DNA from: Streptomyces sp. MBT53
Lineage (GTDB): Bacteria; Actinomycetota; Actinomycetes; Streptomycetales; Streptomycetaceae
Direction: 5' to 3'
Assembly: GCF_016654115.1 (NCBI RefSeq)
Contig: NZ_JAEQAZ010000056.1
Coordinates: 1-64,000 of the forward strand
DNA: 64,000 bases
The notes beneath the pieces were generated by a model. That model was not told the DNA's origin. It made no database searches and saw only the letters and a list, made by a program, of their open reading frames with translations. The first letter of the stretch is position 1; every line of letters starts with the position of its first letter. Positions 25,541-34,275 of this stretch are shown one piece after another. A program made the position numbers and the translations under genes.

Positions 25541-25631
25541 CTGTTTGGACGGTCCGGCAAAATGGGGAGCACGGTCCCCTGGTACCAAGGGGGAGCACCA
25601 TCCCCTGAGCAGGTCGACAAGGAGAGAACTC

Positions 25632-26306
25632 GTGGACGACGTTCTGCGGCGCGCCCCGCTCTTCGCGGCGCTCGATGACGATCAGGCCGCGGAGCTGCGC
25701 GCCTCCATGAGTGAGGTGACCCTCGCGCGCGGGGACTCGCTCTTTCACGAGGGCGACCCGGGCGACCGGCTCTACGTGGTCACCGAGGGCAAGGTGAAGC
25801 TCCACCGCACCTCCCCCGACGGCCGCGAGAACATGCTGGCCGTCCTCGGCCCCGGCGAGCTGATCGGCGAGCTGTCGCTGTTCGACCCGGGCCCGCGTAC
25901 GGCCACCGCCAGCGCGCTGACCGAGGTCAAGCTGCTGGGCCTCGGCCACGGCGACCTCCAGCCCTGGCTGAGCGCCCGCCCCGAGGTGGCCTCCGCGCTG
26001 CTGCGCGCGGTCGCCCGCCGACTGCGCAAGACCAACGACGCGATGTCCGACCTCGTCTTCTCGGACGTCCCCGGCCGCGTGGCCCGCGCCCTGCTCGACC
26101 TCTCCCGCCGCTTCGGCGTGCAGTCCGAGGAAGGCATCCACGTGGTGCACGACCTCACGCAGGAGGAGCTGGCCCAGCTGGTCGGCGCGTCCCGCGAGAC
26201 GGTCAACAAGGCCCTCGCCGACTTCGCGGGCCGCGGCTGGCTGCGCCTGGAGGCCCGCGCGGTGATCCTGCTGGACGTCGAACGACTGGCGAAGCGCTCG
26301 CGCTAG
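25632..26306 (+). CDS. crp: cAMP receptor protein Crp
   Basis: A 224-residue CRP/FNR-family regulator. The cyclic-nucleotide fold covers the first 120 residues, with the phosphate-binding cassette PGELIGELSLFDPGPRTATA. The C-terminal winged helix contains TQEELAQLVGASRETVNKAL. Its length and sequence pattern are those of Streptomyces Crp, which controls germination, development and antibiotic production. GTG 25632 follows AAGGAGA at good spacing. Confidence 0.96.
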   Translation: MDDVLRRAPLFAALDDDQAAELRASMSEVTLARGDSLFHEGDPGDRLYVVTEGKVKLHRTSPDGRENMLAVLGPGELIGELSLFDPGPRTATASALTEVKLLGLGHGDLQPWLSARPEVASALLRAVARRLRKTNDAMSDLVFSDVPGRVARALLDLSRRFGVQSEEGIHVVHDLTQEELAQLVGASRETVNKALADFAGRGWLRLEARAVILLDVERLAKRSR

Positions 26307-26345
26307 ATCGAAATCGCACGTCTTCTTGACGCACGTCTTCTTACT

Positions 26346-26373
26346 GAAGGGCCCTGCTACGGCGGGGTCCTTC
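26346..26373 (+). terminator. Hairpin downstream of crp
   Basis: Nine-base arms GAAGGGCCC and GGGTCCTTC pair with one G-T wobble around a ten-base loop, 40 bases after the crp stop. A second, similar GC-rich hairpin follows at about 26380-26400. Together they probably end the crp transcript. Confidence 0.5.
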
Positions 26374-26437
26374 GTGTGTCGGCCCTGTCGCGGCGGGGCC
26401 TTTCGTGTATCGCCGGGTGGGGACCCAAGGGGTGGGG

Positions 26438-27502
26438 ATGAACGAGGACAAGGCGCCGGAGTCGGTCTGGGAGCACTCCCGGTGGCGGAGATCGGCGCGT
26501 CGGCTGTGGCGGACGCCGTACGAGAAGGGTGAGGCGGGCGGAAAGCCGCTCGGCCTGTGGCTGACGGACGACACCGTCGCGGTCGCCCGTTTCGACCACG
26601 TGCAGGCCTACCGGGTGACCACTGGCGAGCCCCTGTGGACCTGGCGGCCACCCGGCGAGCAGGTCGTCGGTCTGGTGTCGGCGGACGCCAAGGACGGCGT
26701 GGGGGTGGTGCTGCACTACGACGACGGAAACCTGGACGTGGAACGCGTCGGTCTCACCTCGCTGGCCGTCGACACGGGCGAGGTCGTACGGCAGCGGGAG
26801 CAGGACGCGGAACCGCTCGGGTATCTCCCGTCCGACGTGGCCGTCGGCGGCGGCCTCGTCGCGGCCGCGGTCGAGTCCTGGAAGACGGACGAGTTCGGGA
26901 ACGGGGACGAGGTGACGCTGCACACACTCGACGTGGAAACGGGCCGGGTCCGGTACAAGCACACGCTCAAAGACCGGCGCGTCCAGAACGCGTCCGCCAT
27001 CAGCGCCCAGCCCTTCGTGGCACACCTGGAGGCCCGCGGTGCGCGCGGCAGACCCCGGCTGCTCGTCCTGGACGCCGTCCGGAAGGACGCCGTGGCTCTC
27101 CGGCTGCCGGACGACTGCGAGAAGTTCGGCAGGGAGGTCGCCGTGGCCGGTGACGTCCTCGCCGTACAGCTGGTGCCCGCCGACGAGAGCGACCGGGACA
27201 AGGGGGTCCGGGTGGGGGCGTACTCCACCTCCTCGGGCGAGCTGCTGTGGGAGTGGCACACCAAGGGGTGGCGGCACGAAGAGGCCGTCGTGCTCGCCCA
27301 CCGCGGCTGGCTGCTGGTGCTGCACCGGTACGCCCATCGGTTCAGCGTGCTCGATCCCGCCGACGGCAGGGTCGTGGCCCGGCGCAGGCTGCGCGGGCGC
27401 GGCGCCATCTGGCCGTTCGCCGCTGCCGCCGGTGAGCTGATCGCGGTGAGCTGCGGAAGTCCCGGGGACATTCGGCGGCTGCGCGTATTCCGCTGGAGAT
27501 GA
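26438..27502 (+). CDS. PQQ-like beta-propeller protein
   Basis: A 354-residue, probably cytoplasmic protein with repeated beta-strand units of the kind LYVTTGEPLWTWRPP and SSGELLWEWHTKGW, as in PQQ-binding-like (WD-like) propellers. There is no signal peptide; the N-terminus is polar and basic. ATG 26438 follows AAGGGGTGGGG. Its stop overlaps the ATG of the nucleotidyltransferase gene (ATGA), indicating coupling. Function is unknown, perhaps a scaffold. Confidence 0.7.
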   Translation: MNEDKAPESVWEHSRWRRSARRLWRTPYEKGEAGGKPLGLWLTDDTVAVARFDHVQAYRVTTGEPLWTWRPPGEQVVGLVSADAKDGVGVVLHYDDGNLDVERVGLTSLAVDTGEVVRQREQDAEPLGYLPSDVAVGGGLVAAAVESWKTDEFGNGDEVTLHTLDVETGRVRYKHTLKDRRVQNASAISAQPFVAHLEARGARGRPRLLVLDAVRKDAVALRLPDDCEKFGREVAVAGDVLAVQLVPADESDRDKGVRVGAYSTSSGELLWEWHTKGWRHEEAVVLAHRGWLLVLHRYAHRFSVLDPADGRVVARRRLRGRGAIWPFAAAAGELIAVSCGSPGDIRRLRVFRWR

Positions 27503-28392
27503 ACCCGTTCAGCAGTCGGAAACCGGCCGCCCCGGAGCCCATCTCCCGGCACAGTGATCCCATGGCCGCAACCGTTGACCACAGAGGGCTCGACGCCCAG
27601 GGATACATCGAGCGCGAGGGCTCCTTGGGGCGCGTCCCGCACGTCTTCCGGCCGGTCGTCGCCGCGGCGCGGGACCGGCTGCTCGACGTCTACGGGGGAC
27701 GCCTCGACAGCGCGTACCTCTACGGGTCGATCCCGCGCGGCACCGCGCGCGTGGGGCGCAGCGATCTGGACCTGCTCGTGGCGACCCGGCGGGAGCCGAC
27801 CGAGGAGGACCGGGACGAGGCCCGCAGCCTGGGCGAGGCGCTCGACAAGGAGTTCCCGGAGATCGACGGGGTCGGCATCCTCCTGTATGGCCGCACACGG
27901 CTGCTGAGCGAGCCGGAGACGTACGACCTGGGGTGGTTCGTCGCGTGCCTGTGCACACCGCTGCTCGGGGACGACCTCGCCGAGTACCTGCCCCGCTACC
28001 GCCCGGACTCGCTGCTCGCGCGCGAGACCAACGGCGACCTGGCGCTGCTGCTCCCCCGCTGGCGTGAGCGGATCGCCGCCTCCGAGGACACCGACGAAGC
28101 CCGTAGACCCCTCGTCCGCTTCATGTCCCGGCACCTGGTCCGCACCGGCTTCACTCTGGTCATGCCCCGCTGGAACGGCTGGACCAGCGACCTCGGGGAG
28201 ATGGCCGGGGCGTTCGGCGCGTACTACCCCGGGCGGGCGGAGGAACTGCGCACGGCGGCCTTCCTCGGACACGAGCCGACCGGCGACACGCGCGTGCTGC
28301 GGTCGTACGTCGACGATCTCGGCCCGTGGCTGGCCGCCGAGTACGCGCGCGTGCACGGCGTGAAGGCACCGCGCCCGGACGACACCGCGTAG
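27499..28392 (+). CDS. Nucleotidyltransferase-fold protein
   Basis: A 297-residue protein with a Pol-beta-type nucleotidyltransferase motif: YLYGSIPRGTARVGRSDLDLLV (GS followed by DxD near residue 90). No kinase or binding domain that would name a substrate is visible. The ATG at 27499 overlaps the preceding stop; another ATG at 27562 would remove a Pro/Ser-rich leader of 21 residues. It is convergent with the MBL gene. Confidence 0.75.
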   Translation: MNPFSSRKPAAPEPISRHSDPMAATVDHRGLDAQGYIEREGSLGRVPHVFRPVVAAARDRLLDVYGGRLDSAYLYGSIPRGTARVGRSDLDLLVATRREPTEEDRDEARSLGEALDKEFPEIDGVGILLYGRTRLLSEPETYDLGWFVACLCTPLLGDDLAEYLPRYRPDSLLARETNGDLALLLPRWRERIAASEDTDEARRPLVRFMSRHLVRTGFTLVMPRWNGWTSDLGEMAGAFGAYYPGRAEELRTAAFLGHEPTGDTRVLRSYVDDLGPWLAAEYARVHGVKAPRPDDTA

Positions 28393-28414
28393 ATCAGGCC
28401 GTCAGACAAGGCCG

Positions 28415-29245
28415 TCAGATCAGGCCGTGTTCCTTCAGGTAGTCCAGCTGGGCCAGTACGGACAGTTCCGCCGCCGGCCACAGTGAGCGGTCGACGTCCG
28501 CGTACACGTGGGCGACGACCTCGGCGGGGCTGCGGTGGCCGTTCTCCACGGCCGTCTCGATCTGGGCGAGTCGGTGGGCGCGGTGGGCGAGATAGAACTC
28601 GACGGCACCCTGGGCGTCCTCCAGGACCGGCCCGTGACCCGGCAGGACCGTGTGGACGCCGTCGTCGACCGTGAGCGAGCGCAGCCGCCGCAGCGAGTCC
28701 AGATAGTCGCCCAGGCGGCCGTCAGGATGCGCCACCACGGTCGTACCGCGCCCCAGGACGGTGTCTCCCGTCAGGACGGCCTGATCGGCCGGGAGATGGA
28801 AGCACAGGGAGTCCCCGGTGTGCCCGGGCGTGGACACGACGACGAGTTCCAGGCCGCCGACCCGGATGACGTTCCCGGCGGCGAGGCCCTCGTCCCCGAG
28901 GCGCAGCGCCGGGTCGAGCGCGCGGACCTTCGTGTCCGTCAGCCCGGCGAAGCGGACGGCGCCTTCCGCGTGGTCGGGGTGTCCGTGCGTGAGCAGGGTC
29001 AGGGCGATCCGCTTGCCGGCCTTCTCGGCGGTGTCGACGACGTTGCGCAGATGCCCCTCGTCCAGGGGCCCCGGGTCGATGACCACGGCCAGTTCGGAGT
29101 CGGGCTCCGAGACGATCCAGGTGTTGGTCCCGTCCAGGGTCATCGCGGACGCGTTGGGCGCGAGGACGTTCACTGCGCGCGCGGTGGCGGGGCCGGTGAG
29201 GACCCCGCCCCGTGGCTGGCCGGGAAGCGCGGCTGCGTCGGTCAT
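28415..29245 (-). CDS. MBL-fold metallo-hydrolase
   Basis: A 276-residue metallo-beta-lactamase-fold protein with the metal motif LTHGHPDHAEGA (HxHxDH), and the later ligands in VVSTPGHTGDS, LTGDTVLG and VLPGHGPV. The C-terminal helical part (HRAHRLAQIE, later LAQLDYL) resembles the LACTB2/glyoxalase II-like group. Its ATG overlaps the upstream NUDIX stop (ATGA on the minus strand), so the two genes are coupled. Confidence 0.92.
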   Translation of the reverse strand: MTDAAALPGQPRGGVLTGPATARAVNVLAPNASAMTLDGTNTWIVSEPDSELAVVIDPGPLDEGHLRNVVDTAEKAGKRIALTLLTHGHPDHAEGAVRFAGLTDTKVRALDPALRLGDEGLAAGNVIRVGGLELVVVSTPGHTGDSLCFHLPADQAVLTGDTVLGRGTTVVAHPDGRLGDYLDSLRRLRSLTVDDGVHTVLPGHGPVLEDAQGAVEFYLAHRAHRLAQIETAVENGHRSPAEVVAHVYADVDRSLWPAAELSVLAQLDYLKEHGLI

Positions 29246-30123
29246 GCGGGGGCTCCACCGGTCGGGAGGTCGGTAGCGATGTGCTTGGTGAACTCCTCGT
29301 GGCCCGGCCAGGACAGGACGATCTCGCCGTCCTCCAGGCGGGCCTGCGCGAGGACGGGCGTCAGATCGCGCTCCGGGGCCGACGACAGGGCCTCGGCCGC
29401 GCTGCCGTACGGGATGAGTCCGCGCAGGGTCGCGATGGTCGGCGGCATCATCGTGAGGTCGCCCTTGTCGTACCCGGCGGCCGCCTCCTGGGGGGCGATC
29501 CACACCGTGTGGTCGGCCTCCGTGGAGGCGTTGCGGGTGCGCTGCCCCTCCGGGAGGACCGCCACGAAGAACCAGGTGTCGTAGCGGCGGGTCTCGAACT
29601 CCGGGGTGATCCAGCGGGCCCACGCACCCAGCAGGTCCGAGCGCAGCACCAGACCCCGCCGGTCCAGGAACTCGGCGAAGGACAGGTCACGGGCGACCAG
29701 GGCGGCGCGGTCCGCCTCCCAGGCCTCACCCGTGGTGTCGCCGACCACCGAGTCGGGGGTGGGTCCGGCGAGCAGGACGCCCGCCTCCTCGTAGGTCTCC
29801 CGTACGGCCGCGCAGACGATCGCCTGGGCGGCCGTCTCGTCGACGCCCAGCCGGTTCGCCCACCACGCGCGCGTGGGGCCCGCCCAGCGGACGTGACGGT
29901 CGTCGTCGCGCGGGTCGACACCGCCGCCCGGATACGCGTACGCGCCCCCGGCGAAGGCCATGGAGGCGCGTCTGCGCAGCATGTGGACGGCGGGGCCGGT
30001 GTCGGTGTCCTTCAGGAGCATCACGGTGGCCGCCCGCCTGGGCACGACCGGAGTGAGCGCGCCGTCGGCGAGCGCGCGGATGCGCTCGGGCCACTCCGCC
30101 GGGTACCACTGACCGTTCGCCAT
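29242..30123 (-). CDS. NUDIX hydrolase, NUDT19-like
   Basis: A 293-residue NUDIX protein with a split box: AYPGGGVDPRDDDRHV, then after about 30 residues AAVRETYEEAGVLL. This insertion is typical of the NUDT7/NUDT19 type. The end of the protein overlaps the MBL gene start. Substrate is probably a CoA- or nucleoside-diphosphate-linked compound; the sequence does not decide. Confidence 0.88.
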   Translation of the reverse strand: MANGQWYPAEWPERIRALADGALTPVVPRRAATVMLLKDTDTGPAVHMLRRRASMAFAGGAYAYPGGGVDPRDDDRHVRWAGPTRAWWANRLGVDETAAQAIVCAAVRETYEEAGVLLAGPTPDSVVGDTTGEAWEADRAALVARDLSFAEFLDRRGLVLRSDLLGAWARWITPEFETRRYDTWFFVAVLPEGQRTRNASTEADHTVWIAPQEAAAGYDKGDLTMMPPTIATLRGLIPYGSAAEALSSAPERDLTPVLAQARLEDGEIVLSWPGHEEFTKHIATDLPTGGAPA

Positions 30124-30197
30124 GGGCGGAGGCTATCCCGTAGCGCGCGGATGTTCGAGAGGCAACAACGCGCACCCCGGGACGGCGAACACCGTGG

Positions 30198-30668
30198 CTA
30201 CGCCTGCGTCAGCTCCACCTGGACCTCGACCTCGACCGGCGAGTCCAGCGGCAGCACCGCCACGCCGACCGCGCTCCGCGCGTGCACGCCCTTGTCGCCG
30301 AGGACCTCGCCGAGGAGTTCGCTGGCGCCGTTGATCACGCCGGGCTGGCCGGTGAAGTCGGGGGCCGAGGCGACGAAGCCGACGACCTTCACCACGCGCG
30401 CGATGCGATCGAGGTCACCGGTGACGGACTTCACGGCGGCGAGGGCGTTCAGCGCGCAGGTGCGGGCCAGTTCCTTGGCCTCCTCCGCGGTGACCTCGGC
30501 GCCCACCTTGCCGGTGACGGGCAACTTGCCGTCCACCATGGGCAGCTGGCCGGAGGTGTACACGTAGACACCGCTCCGCACGGCGGGCTGGTACGCGGCG
30601 AGCGGCGGGACGACCGCCGGCAGGGTCAGGCCGAGTTCGGCCAGCCGGGCCTCGACGGCGCCGCTCAT
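30198..30668 (-). CDS. RidA family protein
   Basis: A 156-residue protein of the YjgF/YER057c/UK114 (RidA) family, larger than E. coli RidA as in the streptomycete subgroup. Recognisable parts are VYVYTSGQLPMVDGKL near residue 40, LNALAAVKSV near 85 and the C-terminal SAVGVAVLPLDSPVEVEV. RidA proteins hydrolyse reactive enamine/imine intermediates, though this subgroup may lack the key Arg. ATG 30668 overlaps the stop of the upstream DUF4177 gene. Confidence 0.9.
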   Translation of the reverse strand: MSGAVEARLAELGLTLPAVVPPLAAYQPAVRSGVYVYTSGQLPMVDGKLPVTGKVGAEVTAEEAKELARTCALNALAAVKSVTGDLDRIARVVKVVGFVASAPDFTGQPGVINGASELLGEVLGDKGVHARSAVGVAVLPLDSPVEVEVQVELTQA

Positions 30669-30823
30669 GCCTTCTCCCGCTTGAGGTAGGCCACCAGCTG
30701 CTCGGGGTTGTTCGGCCCGGGCACGACCTGGACGAGCTCCCAGCCGTCCTCGCCCCAGGTGTCCAGAATCTGCTTCGTGGCGTGGACGAGCAGCGGCACA
30801 GTCGAGTATTCCCACTTGGTCAT
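30665..30823 (-). CDS. DUF4177 protein
   Basis: A 52-residue protein beginning MTKWEYSTVPLLVHATKQ and containing WGEDGWELVQVVPGPN, the typical DUF4177 pattern. It is translated as the first gene of an operon with RidA (ATGA overlap). The open frame runs 17 codons further upstream without a better start. The function is unknown; the gene pair is conserved in Streptomyces. Confidence 0.85.
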   Translation of the reverse strand: MTKWEYSTVPLLVHATKQILDTWGEDGWELVQVVPGPNNPEQLVAYLKREKA

Positions 30824-30918
30824 GCGGCCGACTTTAGCGGCTGCGAACCGGCCGTCCGCGGTCGCGTTGTCCACAGCCTCTGGCTTGGTTCGGGCGCGGA
30901 CTGGTTAGGCTCGAAGAC

Positions 30919-31896
30919 GTGAGCAGGCTCCAGGTCGTCAGTGGCAAGGGCGGTACCGGCAAGACCACGGTGGCCGCAGCCCTCGCGCTGGCCCTGGCCA
31001 CCGAGGGGAAGCGGACGCTTCTCGTCGAGGTCGAGGGTCGCCAGGGCATCGCGCAGCTCTTCGAGACGGAGACGCTGCCCTATGAGGAGCGGAAGATCGC
31101 CGTCGCTCCCGGGGGCGGGGAGGTGTACGCACTGGCCATCGACCCCGAACTGGCCCTTCTGGACTACCTCCAGATGTTCTACAAACTCGGCGGCGCGGGC
31201 CGCGCCCTGAAGAAACTCGGCGCGATCGACTTCGCCACCACGGTCGCGCCCGGCCTCAGGGACGTCCTGTTGACCGGCAAGGCGTGCGAGGCCGTACGGC
31301 GCAAGGACAAGAGCGGGCGGTTCGCCTACGACCACGTCGTGATGGACGCCCCGCCGACCGGCCGCATCACCCGCTTCCTGAACGTCAACGACGAGGTCGC
31401 CGGGCTCGCCAAGATCGGCCCGATACACAATCAGGCGCAGGCCGTGATGCGGGTCCTGAAGTCCCCCGAGACGGAGGTCCACCTGGTGACGCTCCTGGAG
31501 GAGATGCCCGTCCAGGAGACCGCCGACGGCATCGCCGAACTGCGGGCGGCGCGGCTGCCGGTGGGTCGGATCATCGTGAACATGGTGCGGCCCGAAGTGC
31601 TGGACGCGGCCGAGCTGGATCTCGTACGGGCCGTGCCGCGCACCGCCGTGGCGCAGTCGCTGTCGGCCGCCGGGCTCGGCGGGGCGCGGCGCGGCGGCAA
31701 TGCCGAGAAGCTGGTGGATCCGCTGCTCGCGCAGGCGGAGGAGTACGCCGCGCGGTACGCCCTGGAGCACGACCAGCGGGCCGTGCTGGGCGCGCTGGAC
31801 CTGCCGCTGCACGAACTGCCGTTGCTCACCGAAGGCATGGACCTGGCGGGCCTGTACGAACTCGCCACCGAGCTGCGGAAGCAGGGAATGTCATGA
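30919..31896 (+). CDS. ArsA-like ATPase (first of a pair)
   Basis: A 325-residue P-loop ATPase of the ArsA/Get3 group. The N-terminal deviant Walker A is VVSGKGGTGKTTVAAA (residues 6-21), and the switch region is VVMDAPPTGRITRF. It lacks the metal-binding Cys residues of arsenite pumps, as do its streptomycete relatives. GTG 30919 is the start. The stop overlaps the next ArsA gene (ATGA). The pair may form a heterodimer that couples ATP hydrolysis to an unknown cargo. Confidence 0.92.
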   Translation: MSRLQVVSGKGGTGKTTVAAALALALATEGKRTLLVEVEGRQGIAQLFETETLPYEERKIAVAPGGGEVYALAIDPELALLDYLQMFYKLGGAGRALKKLGAIDFATTVAPGLRDVLLTGKACEAVRRKDKSGRFAYDHVVMDAPPTGRITRFLNVNDEVAGLAKIGPIHNQAQAVMRVLKSPETEVHLVTLLEEMPVQETADGIAELRAARLPVGRIIVNMVRPEVLDAAELDLVRAVPRTAVAQSLSAAGLGGARRGGNAEKLVDPLLAQAEEYAARYALEHDQRAVLGALDLPLHELPLLTEGMDLAGLYELATELRKQGMS

Positions 31897-33281
31897 GCCC
31901 GGACCAGGAGCAGGGGCGCGACGGCGCCCGTCGGCTGTCCTCCGCGCGCGTGCTCGACGTCGACCCGCTGCTCGACGACCCGGAGACCCGCATCGTGGTG
32001 TGCTGCGGCTCGGGCGGGGTCGGCAAGACGACCACCGCGGCGGCGCTCGGACTGCGGGCGGCGGAGCGGGGCCGCAGGGTCGTCGTCCTGACCATCGACC
32101 CGGCCCGCAGGCTCGCGCAGTCCATGGGCATCGACTCGCTGGACAACACCCCGAGGCGGGTGAAGGACGTCGACGGGGACGGCGAACTGCACGCCATGAT
32201 GCTCGACATGAAGCGCACCTTCGACGAGATCGTCGAGGCGCACGCGGACCGCGAGCGGGCCGCCGCGATCCTGAACAACCCCTTCTACCAGTCGCTCTCG
32301 GCGGGCTTCGCGGGCACGCAGGAGTACATGGCGATGGAGAAGCTGGGCCAGTTGCGCGCCCAGCACGACTGGGACCTGATCGTGGTGGACACCCCGCCGT
32401 CCCGCTCGGCCCTGGACTTCCTGGACGCGCCGAAACGTCTCGGCTCGTTCCTGGACGGCAAGCTGATCCGGCTGCTGACCGCGCCGGCGAAGCTGGGCGG
32501 CCGGGCCGGGATGAAGTTCCTCAACGTCGGCATGTCGATGATGACCGGCACCCTCGGCAAGCTGCTCGGGGGTCAACTCCTCAAGGACATCCAGACGTTC
32601 ATCTCCGCGATGGACACCACCTTCGGCGGTTTCCGCACCCGCGCGGACGCGACGTACAAGCTGCTGCAGGCGCCGGGGACGGCGTTCCTGGTGGTCGCGG
32701 CCCCGGAGCGGGACGCGCTGCGCGAGGCCGCGTACTTCGTGGAGCGGCTGGCGGCCGAGGACATGCCGCTGGCCGGTCTGGTGCTCAACCGGGTGCACGG
32801 CAGTGGTGCCGCCCGGTTGTCGGCCGAGCGGGCACTGGCCGCCGCGGAAAATCTTGAGGAGTCCCGCATTGTCGATCAGGTGGGCGGGAAAGCTGGACTT
32901 CGTAACTCTCCCGACACGTACGGCAGTTCAGAATCCTCCGGTACCGGATCTCCTGCTACCGGATCTCCCGGTTCCCGGGCAGCGGCTCGTGACGAAGGCT
33001 CCCCCGCCACCACGGACGACGAGCGCCCCGCCGACAAGCGACCCGACGACGAGCCGTCCGTCGACCAACTCTCCGCAGGCCTGCTCAGACTGCATGCCGA
33101 CCGGATGCGGCTGCTCTCCCGCGAGCAGCGCACACGCGACCGCTTCACCGCGCGCCACCCCGAGGTGGCCGTCGCCGAAGTGGCCGCGCTGCCCGGCGAT
33201 GTGCACGACCTCGCGGGGCTGCGGGACATCGGGAACCGGCTCGCGGCCGGTCGGCCGGAGCTGCCCGAGACGACGGTCTGA
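31893..33281 (+). CDS. ArsA-like ATPase (second of a pair)
   Basis: A 462-residue ArsA/Get3-type ATPase. The P loop is VCCGSGGVGKTTTAAA near residue 38, with IDPARRLAQSMGI and VVDTPPSRSALDFL following. The last 140 residues include a long low-complexity Ser/Gly/Asp linker (around SGTGSPATGSPGS) and then a helical tail (GLLRLHADRMRLLSREQ). It overlaps the first ArsA gene and lies just upstream of, and convergent with, wblA, as in other streptomycetes. Confidence 0.92.
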   Translation: MSPDQEQGRDGARRLSSARVLDVDPLLDDPETRIVVCCGSGGVGKTTTAAALGLRAAERGRRVVVLTIDPARRLAQSMGIDSLDNTPRRVKDVDGDGELHAMMLDMKRTFDEIVEAHADRERAAAILNNPFYQSLSAGFAGTQEYMAMEKLGQLRAQHDWDLIVVDTPPSRSALDFLDAPKRLGSFLDGKLIRLLTAPAKLGGRAGMKFLNVGMSMMTGTLGKLLGGQLLKDIQTFISAMDTTFGGFRTRADATYKLLQAPGTAFLVVAAPERDALREAAYFVERLAAEDMPLAGLVLNRVHGSGAARLSAERALAAAENLEESRIVDQVGGKAGLRNSPDTYGSSESSGTGSPATGSPGSRAAARDEGSPATTDDERPADKRPDDEPSVDQLSAGLLRLHADRMRLLSREQRTRDRFTARHPEVAVAEVAALPGDVHDLAGLRDIGNRLAAGRPELPETTV

Positions 33282-33352
33282 CGCCCGGGACGAAGGTCCG
33301 ACGCGCGGCCCCGGGGATCGCCCGGGGTCGATCGGCCCTACGGGGGCCTGCG

Positions 33353-33691
33353 TCAGCCCACCGCCGCGTAGTTCTCGTAGATCTCGTCGTCGTCGAGGGG
33401 GATGATGCCGACCCCTCGCTCGTACTCGATGCGCGCGGTCTCCAGTAGCCGGCGCCATGAAGTGACAGTGGGCCGCCTGCGCAGCAGTGCGCGGCGCTCC
33501 CGCTCCGTCATGCCTCCCCACACGCCGAATTCGACGCGGTTGTCGAGCGCATCGGCGAGGCACTCCGTGCGTACCGGACATCCGGTGCACACTGCCTTCG
33601 CCCTGTTCTGCGCTGCTCCTTGAACGAACAGTTCATCCGGATCGGTAGTGCGGCAGGCCGCCTGCGCACTCCAGTCGGTTACCCAGCCCAT
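33353..33691 (-). CDS. wblA: WhiB-like regulator WblA
   Basis: A 112-residue WhiB-family protein. The four iron-sulfur Cys residues are in SAQAACRTTD and AVCTGCPVRTEC, followed by the GVWGGMTERERRALLRRR turn and basic DNA-contact segment. Length and sequence match Streptomyces WblA, a pleiotropic regulator that promotes sporulation and represses antibiotic production. ATG 33691 is the conserved start (MGWVTDWSAQAAC); the frame extends further upstream but not as protein. Confidence 0.97.
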   Translation of the reverse strand: MGWVTDWSAQAACRTTDPDELFVQGAAQNRAKAVCTGCPVRTECLADALDNRVEFGVWGGMTERERRALLRRRPTVTSWRRLLETARIEYERGVGIIPLDDDEIYENYAAVG

Positions 33692-34275
33692 ACCGGCGCC
33701 GTCCTCTCCCGAATCGAGGCTCCCCCACGGCGGCAGCGGCATATTCACCGCCGCCAGTTGAGGACGTTACGGAAGGTGGGCACAGCGCAACACCCCCTTC
33801 GGGCCCAATCTTGAATGGCCCGAACGGACTATGCGTAAGCGGCAGATCACCCGGGGGAGTGAGCCCGCGACATATGCGACTTTCCCATCAGAACGGGACA
33901 GTTGTCTTGCGTCACAACGGACGCCGGGTGACACAGGAGGCGGATTCGGACACGCCTCCCACAAAAAAACAGGGAACGACCGGAACGATTCGGGGTCGCC
34001 GGACGTATTGATACGTGACCGCTCTGCTGTGACAGTTGAGAGCAGCTTAGGCCAAGGCCTATACACCTGTCCGGCGAATGAGAACGTAGACGGCTCCTAT
34101 TGCCGCGCCGTCATGTTCCCGGGACGGGCCCACCGTTCACCGCGCGGTCGCAGAGCCTTCGATGCCACTGCCCACGACAAGGCCCTCGCCCATGGATGTC
34201 ACGATCCCGCACCCGAACATCCCGAGACCCACCCGCTCCCCGGGGACGCCCCGGGTGAGGGATTAGGCTGCCCCC
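33692..34275. other. wblA/PBP divergent intergenic region
   Basis: This 584 bp region between the divergent wblA and penicillin-binding protein genes holds no convincing gene: the open frames present have poor composition. It is lower in GC than the flanking genes around 33.86-34.06 kb (for example an A-rich run near 33961-33969). It must contain the wblA promoter and long leader and the PBP promoter. I cannot assign specific sites. Confidence 0.6.

Noticed and set aside
33767..34066. Frames on both strands in the wblA/PBP gap
   Set aside because: No protein-like pattern; likely leader and promoter DNA.
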